Shown here: positions 50,398 through 59,076 of the stretch, piece after piece
Layout: every line of letters begins with the position of its first letter
Position numbering within the stretch: the stretch's first letter is position 1
Made by a program: the position numbers and the translations under genes
Assembly: GCF_005490785.1 (NCBI RefSeq)
Contig: NZ_CP027295.1
Location: forward strand, 434,001 to 498,000
Reading direction: 5' to 3'
Origin: Brachybacterium sp. SGAir0954
GTDB lineage: Bacteria > Actinomycetota > Actinomycetes > Actinomycetales > Dermabacteraceae
Length of the DNA: 64,000 bases
Notes under the pieces: model-generated
Seen by the model: only the letters and a program-made list of their open reading frames with translations
The model's database searches: none
What the model was told of the DNA's origin: nothing

Positions 50398-51009
50398 TCA
50401 GGCGAGGGCGCCCAGGCGGCGATAGGAGGCGCGCAGGAGCAGGGCCGCGAGGTAGCCGCCCGCGCTCGCCCCGATCGTCAGCAGCAGCCAGCCCGCGCCG
50501 GGGACCACGAGCGCGAGCGCGATCATCCCGGCGGGGATCAGCACGAGGCCCGCAGTGCGCAGCGGCTCCGCGCCGGGCAGCAGCAGGGCGTTGCGCAGGG
50601 TGGCCCGCACGGGCTCGTCGACGGCGGCGACGAGGGCCAGCCCGTGCAGCAGCGCGCCCAGCAGGTAGAGTGCCATGAGCACCGCCATCAGCGTCCCTGC
50701 CAGGGACAATGCTCCTCCGACGGTGAACCAGAAGCGTGCCGCGAAGAGCAGCGCGAGGACGGGCACCCCGAGGGCCAGGTGCACCGCGGTCGCCCGCAGG
50801 AGGTTCGCGCGCAGGGCGCGCAGGAAGTCGACGAGCGGCCGGCCGCGCTCGTGGTCCGCGTAGCGGAGCATGACCGCGAGCAGGGCGCTCGTCGCGGCCC
50901 CCGCGGTCACGAGCGGCACGCAGGCGAGGAGGTAGAGCAGGTTCAGCACGACCATCACGGCGAAGGCGCCGATCCCCTGGACCGTGCGCCCCTCGAGGTC
51001 GATGGCCAT
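50398..51009 (-). CDS. YesL family (DUF624) membrane protein
   Basis: A 203-residue membrane protein with five hydrophobic segments, including FAVMVVLNLLYLLACVPLVT near the N-terminus and LAGTLMAVLMALYLLGALLH in the middle, with the DUF624-type pattern LACVPLVTAGAATSALLAVM. These proteins are regularly encoded beside LplB/LplC/LipO oligosaccharide transporters in plant cell wall loci; their role is unknown. The ATG at 51009 follows GGAGCGGTC. It is divergent from the GH3 gene, with a LacI-type palindrome between them. Confidence 0.82.
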   Translation of the reverse strand: MAIDLEGRTVQGIGAFAVMVVLNLLYLLACVPLVTAGAATSALLAVMLRYADHERGRPLVDFLRALRANLLRATAVHLALGVPVLALLFAARFWFTVGGALSLAGTLMAVLMALYLLGALLHGLALVAAVDEPVRATLRNALLLPGAEPLRTAGLVLIPAGMIALALVVPGAGWLLLTIGASAGGYLAALLLRASYRRLGALA

Positions 51010-51100
51010 GACCGCTCCGTCCTGCGGCACCACCCTGGCGCCCACCCCTCGAGGATACCCGTCGCACCCGCCGCGCGACAGGGGACTTGACGTTCGGGAG

Positions 51101-51114
51101 TCGAAGCGATTCGA
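51101..51114. promoter_or_regulatory. LacI-type operator between the YesL and GH3 genes
   Basis: TCGAAGCGATTCGA carries the core AAGCGATT and 5-bp perfectly symmetric outer arms (TCGAA/TTCGA). It lies 92 bases before the leftward YesL start and 48 bases before the rightward GH3 start, so one site could control both directions. Confidence 0.65.
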
Positions 51115-51161
51115 TTACCCCTGACCCCACCCCTCCCGCACGGATGCGCGAGGATCCCCCG

Positions 51162-53972
51162 ATGAAGGACGCCATGCCCCTCGCCGCCCCCGCCCCGCTC
51201 GACCCCCACGACCGTCGACGGCTCGACTGGGCGCGCGGGATCGTCGGCGAGCTCACGACCGAGGAGAAGGTCGCGCTCCTGCACCAGTACGCCCCGGCCG
51301 TGCCGCGGCTCGGGATCGGCCCCTTCGTCACCGGCACCGAGGGCGTGCACGGGCTCGCCTGGCGGGGCCCCGCCACGCAGTTCCCGCAGCCCGTCGGCCT
51401 CGCCGCGACCTGGGACCCCGAGCTGCTGCGCCGCGCCGCCGCCGTGGTCGCCGAGGAGGTGCGCGAGCTGCGCGCCGGTGACCCGTCCGTGAGCCTCACC
51501 GTGTGGGCGCCGGTCGTGAACCTGCTGCGCCACCCCCTCTGGGGCCGCACCGAGGAGGCCTACACCGAGGACCCGCTGCTGAACGCGGAGCTCGGCACCG
51601 CCTTCTCGCGCGGGCTGCGCGGGGACGGTCCCACCTGGCGCACCGTGCCCACGCTCAAGCACTTCCTCGCCTACTCCAACGAGACCGACCGCTGCGCCAC
51701 GAGCTCCGACCTGCCCCCGCGGGTGCTGCACGAGCTCGAGCTGCCGGGGTTCCTGGCCCCGCTCGCGGCGGGCGCGGCCGGCTCCGTGATGCTCTCCTAC
51801 AACCTCGTGGACGGCCGCCCCGCGCACCTCAGCGACCTCGTCGACTCCGCCCTGCGCGCGGCCCTCCCCGATCCCGACCTGCTCTTCGTGGTCTCCGACG
51901 CGGGCGCGCCCGGCAACCTCTTCCGCAGCCAGAAGGTGGTCCCGGACGCCGCCCACGCCTACGCCGCGATGCTCCGCGCCGGGGTGGACTCCTTCACCGA
52001 CAACGACACCGACCCCACCGAGACGGTCACGGCCGTGCACGCGGCGCTCGCGGCGGGCCTCGTGGAGGAGGCCCATGTGGACCGCGCCGTGGTGCGCCAG
52101 CTCGTGGCCCGCGCCCGCACCGGCGAGTTCGCCGCCCTCCTCGGGGAGGACGCGGATCCTGCGGCCCCTGCCCCGGGCGTCCCCGCTGACCGCGCCGGGC
52201 GCCGTGCCCTCGCTCGGGAGGCCGCGACCCGCGGCGCCGTGCTGCTCGCCCACCGCGATCCCCGCGCGCTCCCGCTGCCGCCGGGACCGCTCGCCGTGCT
52301 CGGCGCGCAGGCCGGGACGGTGCTCGGCGACTGGTACAGCGGCGACCTCATCGACCCCGTCCCGCTCTCCCGCGCGCTCGCCGCGCGCCGGGAGGACGTG
52401 CGCGTCGCCGACGGCCTCGACGTGGTCGCCCTCGAGGTCACCGGGGACGGGCCCGTGCTCCGCGCCGCGGACGGCTCCCTGCACGTGGACCGCCCCGCGC
52501 ACCGCCCCGCCGCCTCCGAGCCCGAGCGGCTCGTGCTCACGGACCTCGGGGAGGGCGTGCTCACCCTCCGCTCGCAGGTCACCGGGCTGCTCGTCGCCCC
52601 GGACGACCGCGGCCGGCTGCGGCCGCGCTCCGCCCGCGTGGGCGGCTGGGTGGTGCAGGAGACCTTCGCCCGCGAGGCCCTCCCGGGCGCGGAGGGCGAG
52701 CACCGCCTGCGCCATCGCGGCAGCGGCCGCCTCGTCGGGATCGAGCACCACACCGGGGACCTCGTGCTCCTGCCCGTCGGCGCCGAGGCCGGCGCCGCGC
52801 ACCTCACGGCCACCGTGCTCGGCAGCGGCGGAGCCGCCGTGGAGGAGGCGACGCGCGGCGCGGCCGCCGCGGTGCTCGTGCTCGGCAACGAGCCGCACGT
52901 CCACGGCCGCGAGACGGAGGACCGCCCGCACCTGCGCCTGCCCGAGGGGGACCGCGCGGCCCTGCGCGCCCTCGCCGCCCTGCCCGCCGAGGTCGCGACC
53001 GTCCTCGTGATCACCTCCTCCTACCCCTACGACCTCGAGGGGCTCGAGGAGCAGGTGGGCGCCGTCGTGTGGTCCGCCCACGCCGGCGAGGCGGAGGGCG
53101 AGGCGCTCGCGGACCTCCTCACCGGCGCGCGCGACTTCTCCGGCCGGCTCGCCCAGACCTGGCCCACGAGCGCGCCCCTGCCCTCGGTGCTCGACTACGA
53201 CACCATCGGCACCGCCATGACCTACCGGTACGGGCAGGAGGCCCGCTTCGGCTTCGGCCACGGGCTCACGCTCGACGCGTGCGACTGGCACGGCATCGAC
53301 GCCCGCTGGGACGGGGACGAGATCGCGGTGCACGTCGAGGTCACCGCCCCCGCCGAGCGCCGCACGGGCGGCCCGCTGCACGAGGTCGTCCAGGTCTACG
53401 CCGACGTCCCCGCCCCCTCCTTCTCCCGGCGCCGCCACGAGGTGCCCGTGACGCGCCTCGTCGGCAGCGCCGCCGTGGAGGTCCCGGCCTCCGGCGCGGC
53501 GACGGTCGCGCTGCGGATCCCCGCGCGGCGCCTCGCCCTCCACGCCCCGGACCTCGAGGCGTGGGAGCTGCCGGACGGTCCCGTCACCGTGCGGATCGCC
53601 CGCTCCGCCGCCCGCACCGCGGAGGCGTTCACGCTCCCGGCGCCGCCGTCGGCCCCGCCGGAGGCCGCGACCGGGAACCACGTCCCCGCCCACCGGGCGG
53701 AGGAGGTGCAGGGCCTGCTCCGCTCCCCCGCGAGCCTGCTCGAGGGGACCGTGCTGCGCGCGGCCACCGCCGCAGGCGGCACCGCCGCCTTCGTGCTCCC
53801 CGCCGGGGCCGTCGTGGCCGCCGTCGAGACCGATGGCGAGGGCGAGGCCGTGCTGCTCGAGGGCCCGCTCCCCCACACCGTCGTCGCCGACGGCGACCGC
53901 CCCACCGGCACCGTCCGCGTGCACCTGACCCGCCGCGCCGCCCTCACCGGCCTGCGCCTCGCCACCCACTGA
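51162..53972 (+). CDS. GH3 family beta-glucosidase / beta-xylosidase
   Basis: A 936-residue enzyme without a signal peptide. The (beta/alpha)8 domain comes first: TLKHFLAYSNETDR with the substrate-binding Lys166-His167, then FVVSDAGAPGNLF with Asp246 as the nucleophile. The second domain includes VLVLGNEPHVHGRETEDRPH, and the C-terminal fibronectin-like domain has VVQVYADVPAPSFSRR. A beta-rich insert of about 130 residues (about 445-575) looks like a fascin- or ricin-like sugar-binding module. The ATG at 51162 is preceded by GAGGAT; an ATG at 51144 is possible. It opens the rightward operon GH3-GH31-GH42-CE7 and would release terminal glucose or xylose. Confidence 0.88.
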   Translation: MKDAMPLAAPAPLDPHDRRRLDWARGIVGELTTEEKVALLHQYAPAVPRLGIGPFVTGTEGVHGLAWRGPATQFPQPVGLAATWDPELLRRAAAVVAEEVRELRAGDPSVSLTVWAPVVNLLRHPLWGRTEEAYTEDPLLNAELGTAFSRGLRGDGPTWRTVPTLKHFLAYSNETDRCATSSDLPPRVLHELELPGFLAPLAAGAAGSVMLSYNLVDGRPAHLSDLVDSALRAALPDPDLLFVVSDAGAPGNLFRSQKVVPDAAHAYAAMLRAGVDSFTDNDTDPTETVTAVHAALAAGLVEEAHVDRAVVRQLVARARTGEFAALLGEDADPAAPAPGVPADRAGRRALAREAATRGAVLLAHRDPRALPLPPGPLAVLGAQAGTVLGDWYSGDLIDPVPLSRALAARREDVRVADGLDVVALEVTGDGPVLRAADGSLHVDRPAHRPAASEPERLVLTDLGEGVLTLRSQVTGLLVAPDDRGRLRPRSARVGGWVVQETFAREALPGAEGEHRLRHRGSGRLVGIEHHTGDLVLLPVGAEAGAAHLTATVLGSGGAAVEEATRGAAAAVLVLGNEPHVHGRETEDRPHLRLPEGDRAALRALAALPAEVATVLVITSSYPYDLEGLEEQVGAVVWSAHAGEAEGEALADLLTGARDFSGRLAQTWPTSAPLPSVLDYDTIGTAMTYRYGQEARFGFGHGLTLDACDWHGIDARWDGDEIAVHVEVTAPAERRTGGPLHEVVQVYADVPAPSFSRRRHEVPVTRLVGSAAVEVPASGAATVALRIPARRLALHAPDLEAWELPDGPVTVRIARSAARTAEAFTLPAPPSAPPEAATGNHVPAHRAEEVQGLLRSPASLLEGTVLRAATAAGGTAAFVLPAGAVVAAVETDGEGEAVLLEGPLPHTVVADGDRPTGTVRVHLTRRAALTGLRLATH

Positions 53973-54002
53973 CCACCACTGCTTCCCCAGGAGACCCACC
54001 CC

Positions 54003-56042
54003 ATGAAGTTCACCGACGGCTACTGGCTGATCCGCGACGGCGTGACCCTGCAGCGCCCTGCCGAGGTCCACGACGTCGAGGACCTCGGCGACACGCTGCG
54101 GGTCCACGCGCCCGTGCGCCGCATCGAGAGCCGCGGCGACACGCTCAACACGCCGTCGATCACGGTGACCTTCACGGCGCCGCGCGAGGATGTCATCGCC
54201 GTGCAGATCGAGCATTTCGCGGGGCGGCGCGAGTCCCTGCCCCGCTTCGACCTCACCTCCGCCCCCGTCACCCCGGTGATCACCCGGGACGAGGAGCAGG
54301 CCACCTTCCGCTCCGGCCGGCTCGAGGCGCGCGTGGCCCTGCACGGCCCGTGGCAGGTGGACTACCGGTGGGACGGCACCGTGCTCACCTCCTCGACCGC
54401 CCGCTCGATCGGCTACGCGCAGGTCGAGGGGACGGGCCCGTTCGTGCACGAGCAGCTCGCGCTCGGCGTCGGCGAGCAGATCTACGGGCTCGGCGAGCGC
54501 TTCGGCGCCTTCGTGAAGAACGGCCAGAGCGTCGACATCTGGAACGCCGACGGCGGCACCTCCTCCGAGCAGGCCTACAAGAACGTGCCCTTCTACCTCT
54601 CCTCGCGCGGCTACGGCGTGCTCGTGGACGACGCCGGCCCGGTCTCCTTCGAGGTGGGCTCCGAGAACGTCACCGCGACCCAGTTCTCCGTGCCCGGCGA
54701 GCGCCTGCGCTACGAGGTGGTCGGCGGCGGCACCCCGCTCGAGGTCATCGACCGCTACACGGCCCGCTCGGGCCGCCCGCCCGCGCTGCCCGAGTGGTCC
54801 TTCGGCCTCTGGCTCTCGACCTCCTTCACCACCCAGTACGACGAGGAGACGGTGCTCTCCTTCGTGGACGGCATGGCGGAGCGCGGCATCCCGCTGAGCG
54901 TCTTCCACTTCGACTGCTTCTGGATGCGCGGCTTCCACTGGTCCGACTTCCGCTGGGACCCCGCGACCTTCCCGGACCCGCGCGGCCTCATCGCCAAGCT
55001 CCACGAGCGGGGCCTCAAGGTCTGCGTGTGGATCAACCCGTACATCGCCCAGCGCTCGGAGCTGTTCGCCGAGGGCGCGGAGGCCGGCCACCTGCTGCGC
55101 ACCGAGGACGGCTCGGTGTGGCAGACGGACCTCTGGCAGGCGGGCATGGGCCTCGTCGACATGACGAGCCCCGCCGCGCGGGAGTGGTTCGCGGGCAAGC
55201 TCGACGCGCTGCTCGAGGACGGCGTGGACGCCTTCAAGACGGACTTCGGCGAGCGGATCCCCACCGAGGGCGTCGTCTGGGCGGACGGCTCCGACCCCCT
55301 GCGCGAGCACAACTTCTACACCCAGCAGTACAACCAGGTCGTCTTCGACCTGCTCGAGGAGCGCCGCGGGAAGGGCGAGGCTGTGCTCTTCGCCCGCTCC
55401 GCGACGGCCGGCGGGCAGCGGTTCCCGATCCACTGGGGCGGGGACTGCGAGTCCACCTACGTCGCCATGGCGCAGTCGCTGCGCGGCGGGCTCTCGCTCG
55501 TCTCCTCGGGCTTCGGCTACTGGAGCCACGACATCGGCGGCTTCGAGGGCACCCCCGACCCCACGCTTTTCAAGCGCTGGGTCGCCTTCGGCCTGCTGAG
55601 CTCCCACTCGCGGCTGCACGGCTCGAGCTCCTACCGGGTGCCGTGGCTGTTCGACGAGGAGGCGGTCGACGTCATGCGCGAGTTCGCGGAGCTCAAGCAG
55701 ACCCTCATGCCCTACCTGCTCGAGGCCTCCGCGACGACGACCCGCACCGGCGCCCCGGTCATGCGGCCCATGGTCTTGCAGTTCCCCGAGGATCCCGCCT
55801 GCCGCACCCTCGACGCCCAGTACATGCTCGGCGAGGACCTCGTCGTCGCGCCCGTCCTGCAGGAGGACGGCGCCGTGGACGTGTACCTGCCCGCGGGCCG
55901 CTGGGTGCACCTGCTGGACGGGGAGGAGGTCGACGCGAGCGCGGGCGGCCGCTTCCTGCGCCGCACCTACGACGTGCACTCGCTGGGCCTGTTCGCCCGC
56001 GCCGGCTCCGCCCCGCTCGCCCTCCTGGGCGGCGCCTCATGA
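54003..56042 (+). CDS. yicI: GH31 alpha-xylosidase (YicI-like)
   Basis: A 679-residue cytoplasmic enzyme very like E. coli YicI from its first residues, MKFTDGYWLIRDGV. It removes alpha-xylose from the non-reducing end of xyloglucan oligosaccharides or isoprimeverose. The nucleophile is Asp414 in FKTDFGERIP and the acid/base is Asp481 in HWGGDCESTYVAMAQSLRGG, almost the same positions as in YicI. Substrate-site parts FDCFWMRGFHWSDFRW and SHSRLHGSSSYRVPW are also typical of alpha-xylosidases rather than glucosidases. It starts 30 bases after the GH3 stop; its own stop overlaps the GH42 start. Confidence 0.93.
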   Translation: MKFTDGYWLIRDGVTLQRPAEVHDVEDLGDTLRVHAPVRRIESRGDTLNTPSITVTFTAPREDVIAVQIEHFAGRRESLPRFDLTSAPVTPVITRDEEQATFRSGRLEARVALHGPWQVDYRWDGTVLTSSTARSIGYAQVEGTGPFVHEQLALGVGEQIYGLGERFGAFVKNGQSVDIWNADGGTSSEQAYKNVPFYLSSRGYGVLVDDAGPVSFEVGSENVTATQFSVPGERLRYEVVGGGTPLEVIDRYTARSGRPPALPEWSFGLWLSTSFTTQYDEETVLSFVDGMAERGIPLSVFHFDCFWMRGFHWSDFRWDPATFPDPRGLIAKLHERGLKVCVWINPYIAQRSELFAEGAEAGHLLRTEDGSVWQTDLWQAGMGLVDMTSPAAREWFAGKLDALLEDGVDAFKTDFGERIPTEGVVWADGSDPLREHNFYTQQYNQVVFDLLEERRGKGEAVLFARSATAGGQRFPIHWGGDCESTYVAMAQSLRGGLSLVSSGFGYWSHDIGGFEGTPDPTLFKRWVAFGLLSSHSRLHGSSSYRVPWLFDEEAVDVMREFAELKQTLMPYLLEASATTTRTGAPVMRPMVLQFPEDPACRTLDAQYMLGEDLVVAPVLQEDGAVDVYLPAGRWVHLLDGEEVDASAGGRFLRRTYDVHSLGLFARAGSAPLALLGGAS

Positions 56043-58063
56043 GCGGGCCCTTCGCCCCGGGCCGGCTGCTCTTGGGCGGGGACTGGAGCCCCGAGCAGTG
56101 GGACCCCGCGACCTGGGACGAGGACGTGGAGCTGCTGCGCGAGGTCCGCGCGAACACCGTGAGCCTCGGCATCTTCTCCTGGTCGACCCTCGAGCCGGAG
56201 GAGGGTCGGTTCGAGACCGCCTGGCTGGACGAGGTCCTGGACCGCCTCGACGGCGCCGGGATCGGGTACTTCCTGTCCACGCCCACGGCCTCCCCGCCGC
56301 CGTGGTTCTCCCTCGCCCATCCCGACGCCCTGCCCGTGCGGCCCGACGGCGTGCGCCTCACCCACGGCTCGCGGGACACCTACGCCGTGAGCGCCCCCGC
56401 CTACCGGGAGGCCTCGCGCCGGATCGCCCGGCTGCTCGGCGAGCGCTACGGCGACCGTCCCGGGCTGCGCGGATGGCACCTGCACAACGAGTACGGCACC
56501 CTCGACCACGGCCCGCACGCGGCCCGCGCCTTCCGGGCGTGGCTGCGGGCACGGTACGGCACCATCGAGGCGCTGAACCGCGCCTGGTGCACGGCCTTCT
56601 GGTCCCAGGGCTACAGCTCCTTCGCGGAGGTCGAGCCGCCGCGCGCGACCCAGTACCTCCCCAATCCCTCCCAGGCGATCGACTTCCGCCGCTTCTCCTC
56701 CGACGAGATGCGCGCGGCCCTGCGCGAGCAGCGCGAGGAGATCCGGGCCGCGGGCTCCCAGGCCCCGGTGACGACGAACTACATGCTGCCCACCTGGAAC
56801 CACCTCGAGCAGTGGTCCTGGGCGGACGAGCTCGACGTCGTCTCCCTCGACCACTACCTCGACACGGCGGGCCCCGACGCGGAGGCCCACGTCGCCTACG
56901 GCTCGGACCTCGCGCGCTCGTGGTCCGGCGGCCCGTGGGTGCTCATGGAGCAGAACGCGACGGGCATCAAGGTCGACGGCCGCACCCTCGCGAAGAGCCC
57001 CGAGCGGATGCTGCGGCACTCGCTGGGCTACATCGCCCGCGGCTCGCAGTCCTCCCTCTTCTTCCAGTGGCGCCAGAGCACGGGCGGCGCCGAACAGTGG
57101 CACGGCGCGCTCGTGCCCCATGCGGGCCGCGACTCGCGCGCCTTCCGCGGGGTGAGGCGGCTCGGCGAGGTGCTCGAGTCCCTCGCCCCCGTGGCCGCAC
57201 TGCCCGAGGAGGGGCCCCTGGTCGAGGCCGAGGTGGGCCTGCTGTGGCATGCGGACGGCTGGTGGGCGCTCGAGACGCCGGACCTGCCGAGCGCGCAGCT
57301 GCGCTACGGCGAGGAGCAGCGGGCCACCCACCGCTCCTTCCACCGCGCGGGGATCCCGACGGACTTCGTGCGCCCGCTCGCGGACGTCTCCCGGTACCGC
57401 CTGCTGGTCCTCACCTGCCAGTACCCGCTCTCCGACGCGGAGGTCACCTGGCTCGAGGAGTACGTCGAGGGCGGCGGCCACCTCGTGGTCACCTACCTCT
57501 CGGGCCTCGCCGACGAGCACCTGCACGTCGCGACCGGCGGCTACCCGGGCCGGCTGCGGGAGCTGCTGGGCGTGCGCGGCGAGGAGATCCTCCCGCTGCC
57601 CGCGCGGGAGGTCGTCACCCTCGACGACGGCACCGTCGCGGAGGAGTGGACCGAGCTGCTCGCGGCGACGGACGCCGAGGTGCTCGCCCGCTACACGCAT
57701 GCGGACCTCGCGGGGCTGCCCGCGATCACCCGCGCCCGCCGCGGCGCGGGCACCGCGACCTACGTCTCCGCCCGCTGGACCCAGGAGTCGCGGGACACGT
57801 GGCTGCGCGCGGCGGCGCAGGAGCTCGGGATCGGCCCGACCCTGCCCGGCGCCGCGGAGCGCGGTCTCGAGGCGGTGCGCCGGCGCGGCCACGGGGTGGA
57901 CCACCTCTTCCTCCTGCACCACGGGGACCGTACGGTGCGCGTGCAGGCCGAGGGCACGGACCTCGTGAGCGGCGCGGCCGCCGCGCAGGGCCTCGCCGTC
58001 CCCGCCGGCGGCGTCGCCGTGCTCTCCCTGCCCCCGGGCACCGCCGCCCGCCTGCTCCCCTGA
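56039..58063 (+). CDS. GH42 beta-galactosidase
   Basis: A 674-residue cytoplasmic enzyme. It begins LLLGGDWSPEQWDPATWDED, the usual GH42 N-terminus. The acid/base is Glu151 in GWHLHNEYGTLDHG and the nucleophile is Glu304 in PWVLMEQNATGIK. The central trimerisation domain includes LLVLTCQYPLSDAEVTWLEE and VEGGGHLVVTYLSGLADEHL, followed by a small beta domain. It removes terminal beta-galactose, or in some members alpha-L-arabinopyranose. The ATG at 56039 overlaps the GH31 stop in an ATGA, so the two enzymes are translationally coupled. Confidence 0.92.
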   Translation: MSGPFAPGRLLLGGDWSPEQWDPATWDEDVELLREVRANTVSLGIFSWSTLEPEEGRFETAWLDEVLDRLDGAGIGYFLSTPTASPPPWFSLAHPDALPVRPDGVRLTHGSRDTYAVSAPAYREASRRIARLLGERYGDRPGLRGWHLHNEYGTLDHGPHAARAFRAWLRARYGTIEALNRAWCTAFWSQGYSSFAEVEPPRATQYLPNPSQAIDFRRFSSDEMRAALREQREEIRAAGSQAPVTTNYMLPTWNHLEQWSWADELDVVSLDHYLDTAGPDAEAHVAYGSDLARSWSGGPWVLMEQNATGIKVDGRTLAKSPERMLRHSLGYIARGSQSSLFFQWRQSTGGAEQWHGALVPHAGRDSRAFRGVRRLGEVLESLAPVAALPEEGPLVEAEVGLLWHADGWWALETPDLPSAQLRYGEEQRATHRSFHRAGIPTDFVRPLADVSRYRLLVLTCQYPLSDAEVTWLEEYVEGGGHLVVTYLSGLADEHLHVATGGYPGRLRELLGVRGEEILPLPAREVVTLDDGTVAEEWTELLAATDAEVLARYTHADLAGLPAITRARRGAGTATYVSARWTQESRDTWLRAAAQELGIGPTLPGAAERGLEAVRRRGHGVDHLFLLHHGDRTVRVQAEGTDLVSGAAAAQGLAVPAGGVAVLSLPPGTAARLLP

Positions 58064-58074
58064 GAGGACCCCTG

Positions 58075-59076
58075 ATGGCCCTGTTCGACCTGCCCCTGCC
58101 CGCCCTGCGCGAGCACCGTCCCGAGCTCGACGAGCCCGCGGACCTCGACGCCTTCTGGGAGGGCACACTCTTCCGCGCCCGCGAGCACGAGGTGCTCCTG
58201 GACGTCACGCCCGTGGAGACCGGCCTCGACCTCGTCGACGCCTTCGACGTGACCTTCGCGGGCCACGACGGCACGCCCGTGCGCGCCTGGTACCTGCGGC
58301 CCGCCGCGGCGACCGGCCCCCTGCCCGTCGTCGTCCAGTACATCGGCTACGGCGGCGGTCGCGGGCGCCCGATCGAGCACCTCGTGTGGGCGTCCGCCGG
58401 CTACGCGCACCTGGTCATGGACACGCGCGGCCAGGGCGGGGCCTGGGGCAGCGGCGGCGACACCGCGGACCCGGTGGGCTCGGGCCCCGCGGCGCCGGGC
58501 TCGATGACCCGCGGCATCACCTCCCCGGAGACCTCCTACCTGGTGCGCCTGCAGACGGACGCCGCGCGCGCGGTCGACGCGGCGCGGGCGCTGCCGGGGA
58601 CCGACGGCCGGGTGGTCGTCACGGGCGGCAGCCAGGGCGGCGGACTCGCGGTCGCGGCGGCGGGCCTCGTGCCCGACGTCGACGCGGCGATGCCGGACGT
58701 CCCCTTCCTGTGCGCCATCCGCCGCGCGATCGACATCACCGACGCGGATCCGTACCAGGAGATCGTCCGCTTCCTCGCCGCGAACCGGGGCGCGGAGGAG
58801 GCCGCCTGGCGCACGCTCTCCTACGTGGACGGGGTGCACCTGGGCCGGCGGGCCCGCTGCCGGGCGCTGGTCTCCGCCGCGCTGCGAGACACGATCGTGC
58901 CGCCCTCGACCGTCTTCGCGGCCGCGAACCACTGGGGCGGGCTGCACGGGGAGCCGGGCGCGCTCGCCGAGGTCGAGGTCTACCCGTACAACGGGCACGA
59001 GGGCGGCGGCACCGTGCAGCGGGAGCGTCAGCTCGCGTGGCTCGCGGAGGCGGTGCCGCTCACGCCGCGGGGCTGA
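58075..59076 (+). CDS. CE7 family acetyl xylan esterase / cephalosporin deacetylase
   Basis: A 333-residue alpha/beta hydrolase. The CE7 signature residues are the RGQ motif in MDTRGQGGAWGSGGD, the nucleophile Ser186 in VVTGGSQGGGLAVAAA, the Asp in ALRDTIVPPST, and the His in YNGHEGGG. These enzymes remove acetyl groups from short acetylated oligosaccharides inside the cell. The N-terminus MALFDLPLPALREHRPE is typical. It follows GH42 by 11 bases and is the last gene of the glycosidase operon. Its end overlaps the convergent ROK gene by 17 bases. Confidence 0.92.
   Translation: MALFDLPLPALREHRPELDEPADLDAFWEGTLFRAREHEVLLDVTPVETGLDLVDAFDVTFAGHDGTPVRAWYLRPAAATGPLPVVVQYIGYGGGRGRPIEHLVWASAGYAHLVMDTRGQGGAWGSGGDTADPVGSGPAAPGSMTRGITSPETSYLVRLQTDAARAVDAARALPGTDGRVVVTGGSQGGGLAVAAAGLVPDVDAAMPDVPFLCAIRRAIDITDADPYQEIVRFLAANRGAEEAAWRTLSYVDGVHLGRRARCRALVSAALRDTIVPPSTVFAAANHWGGLHGEPGALAEVEVYPYNGHEGGGTVQRERQLAWLAEAVPLTPRG

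Noticed and set aside
50955..55979. A 1674-codon minus-strand frame opposite the GH3 and GH31 genes.
   Set aside because: The plus strand encodes GH3 and GH31 proteins with intact catalytic residues; the antisense frame is Ala/Gly/Arg-rich with no family resemblance.
53069..56042. Upstream in-frame extension that would fuse an extra long N-terminus to the GH42 enzyme.
   Set aside because: The extension is a shadow frame of GH3 and GH31. The GH42 fold begins at the ATG at 56039, which overlaps the GH31 stop.
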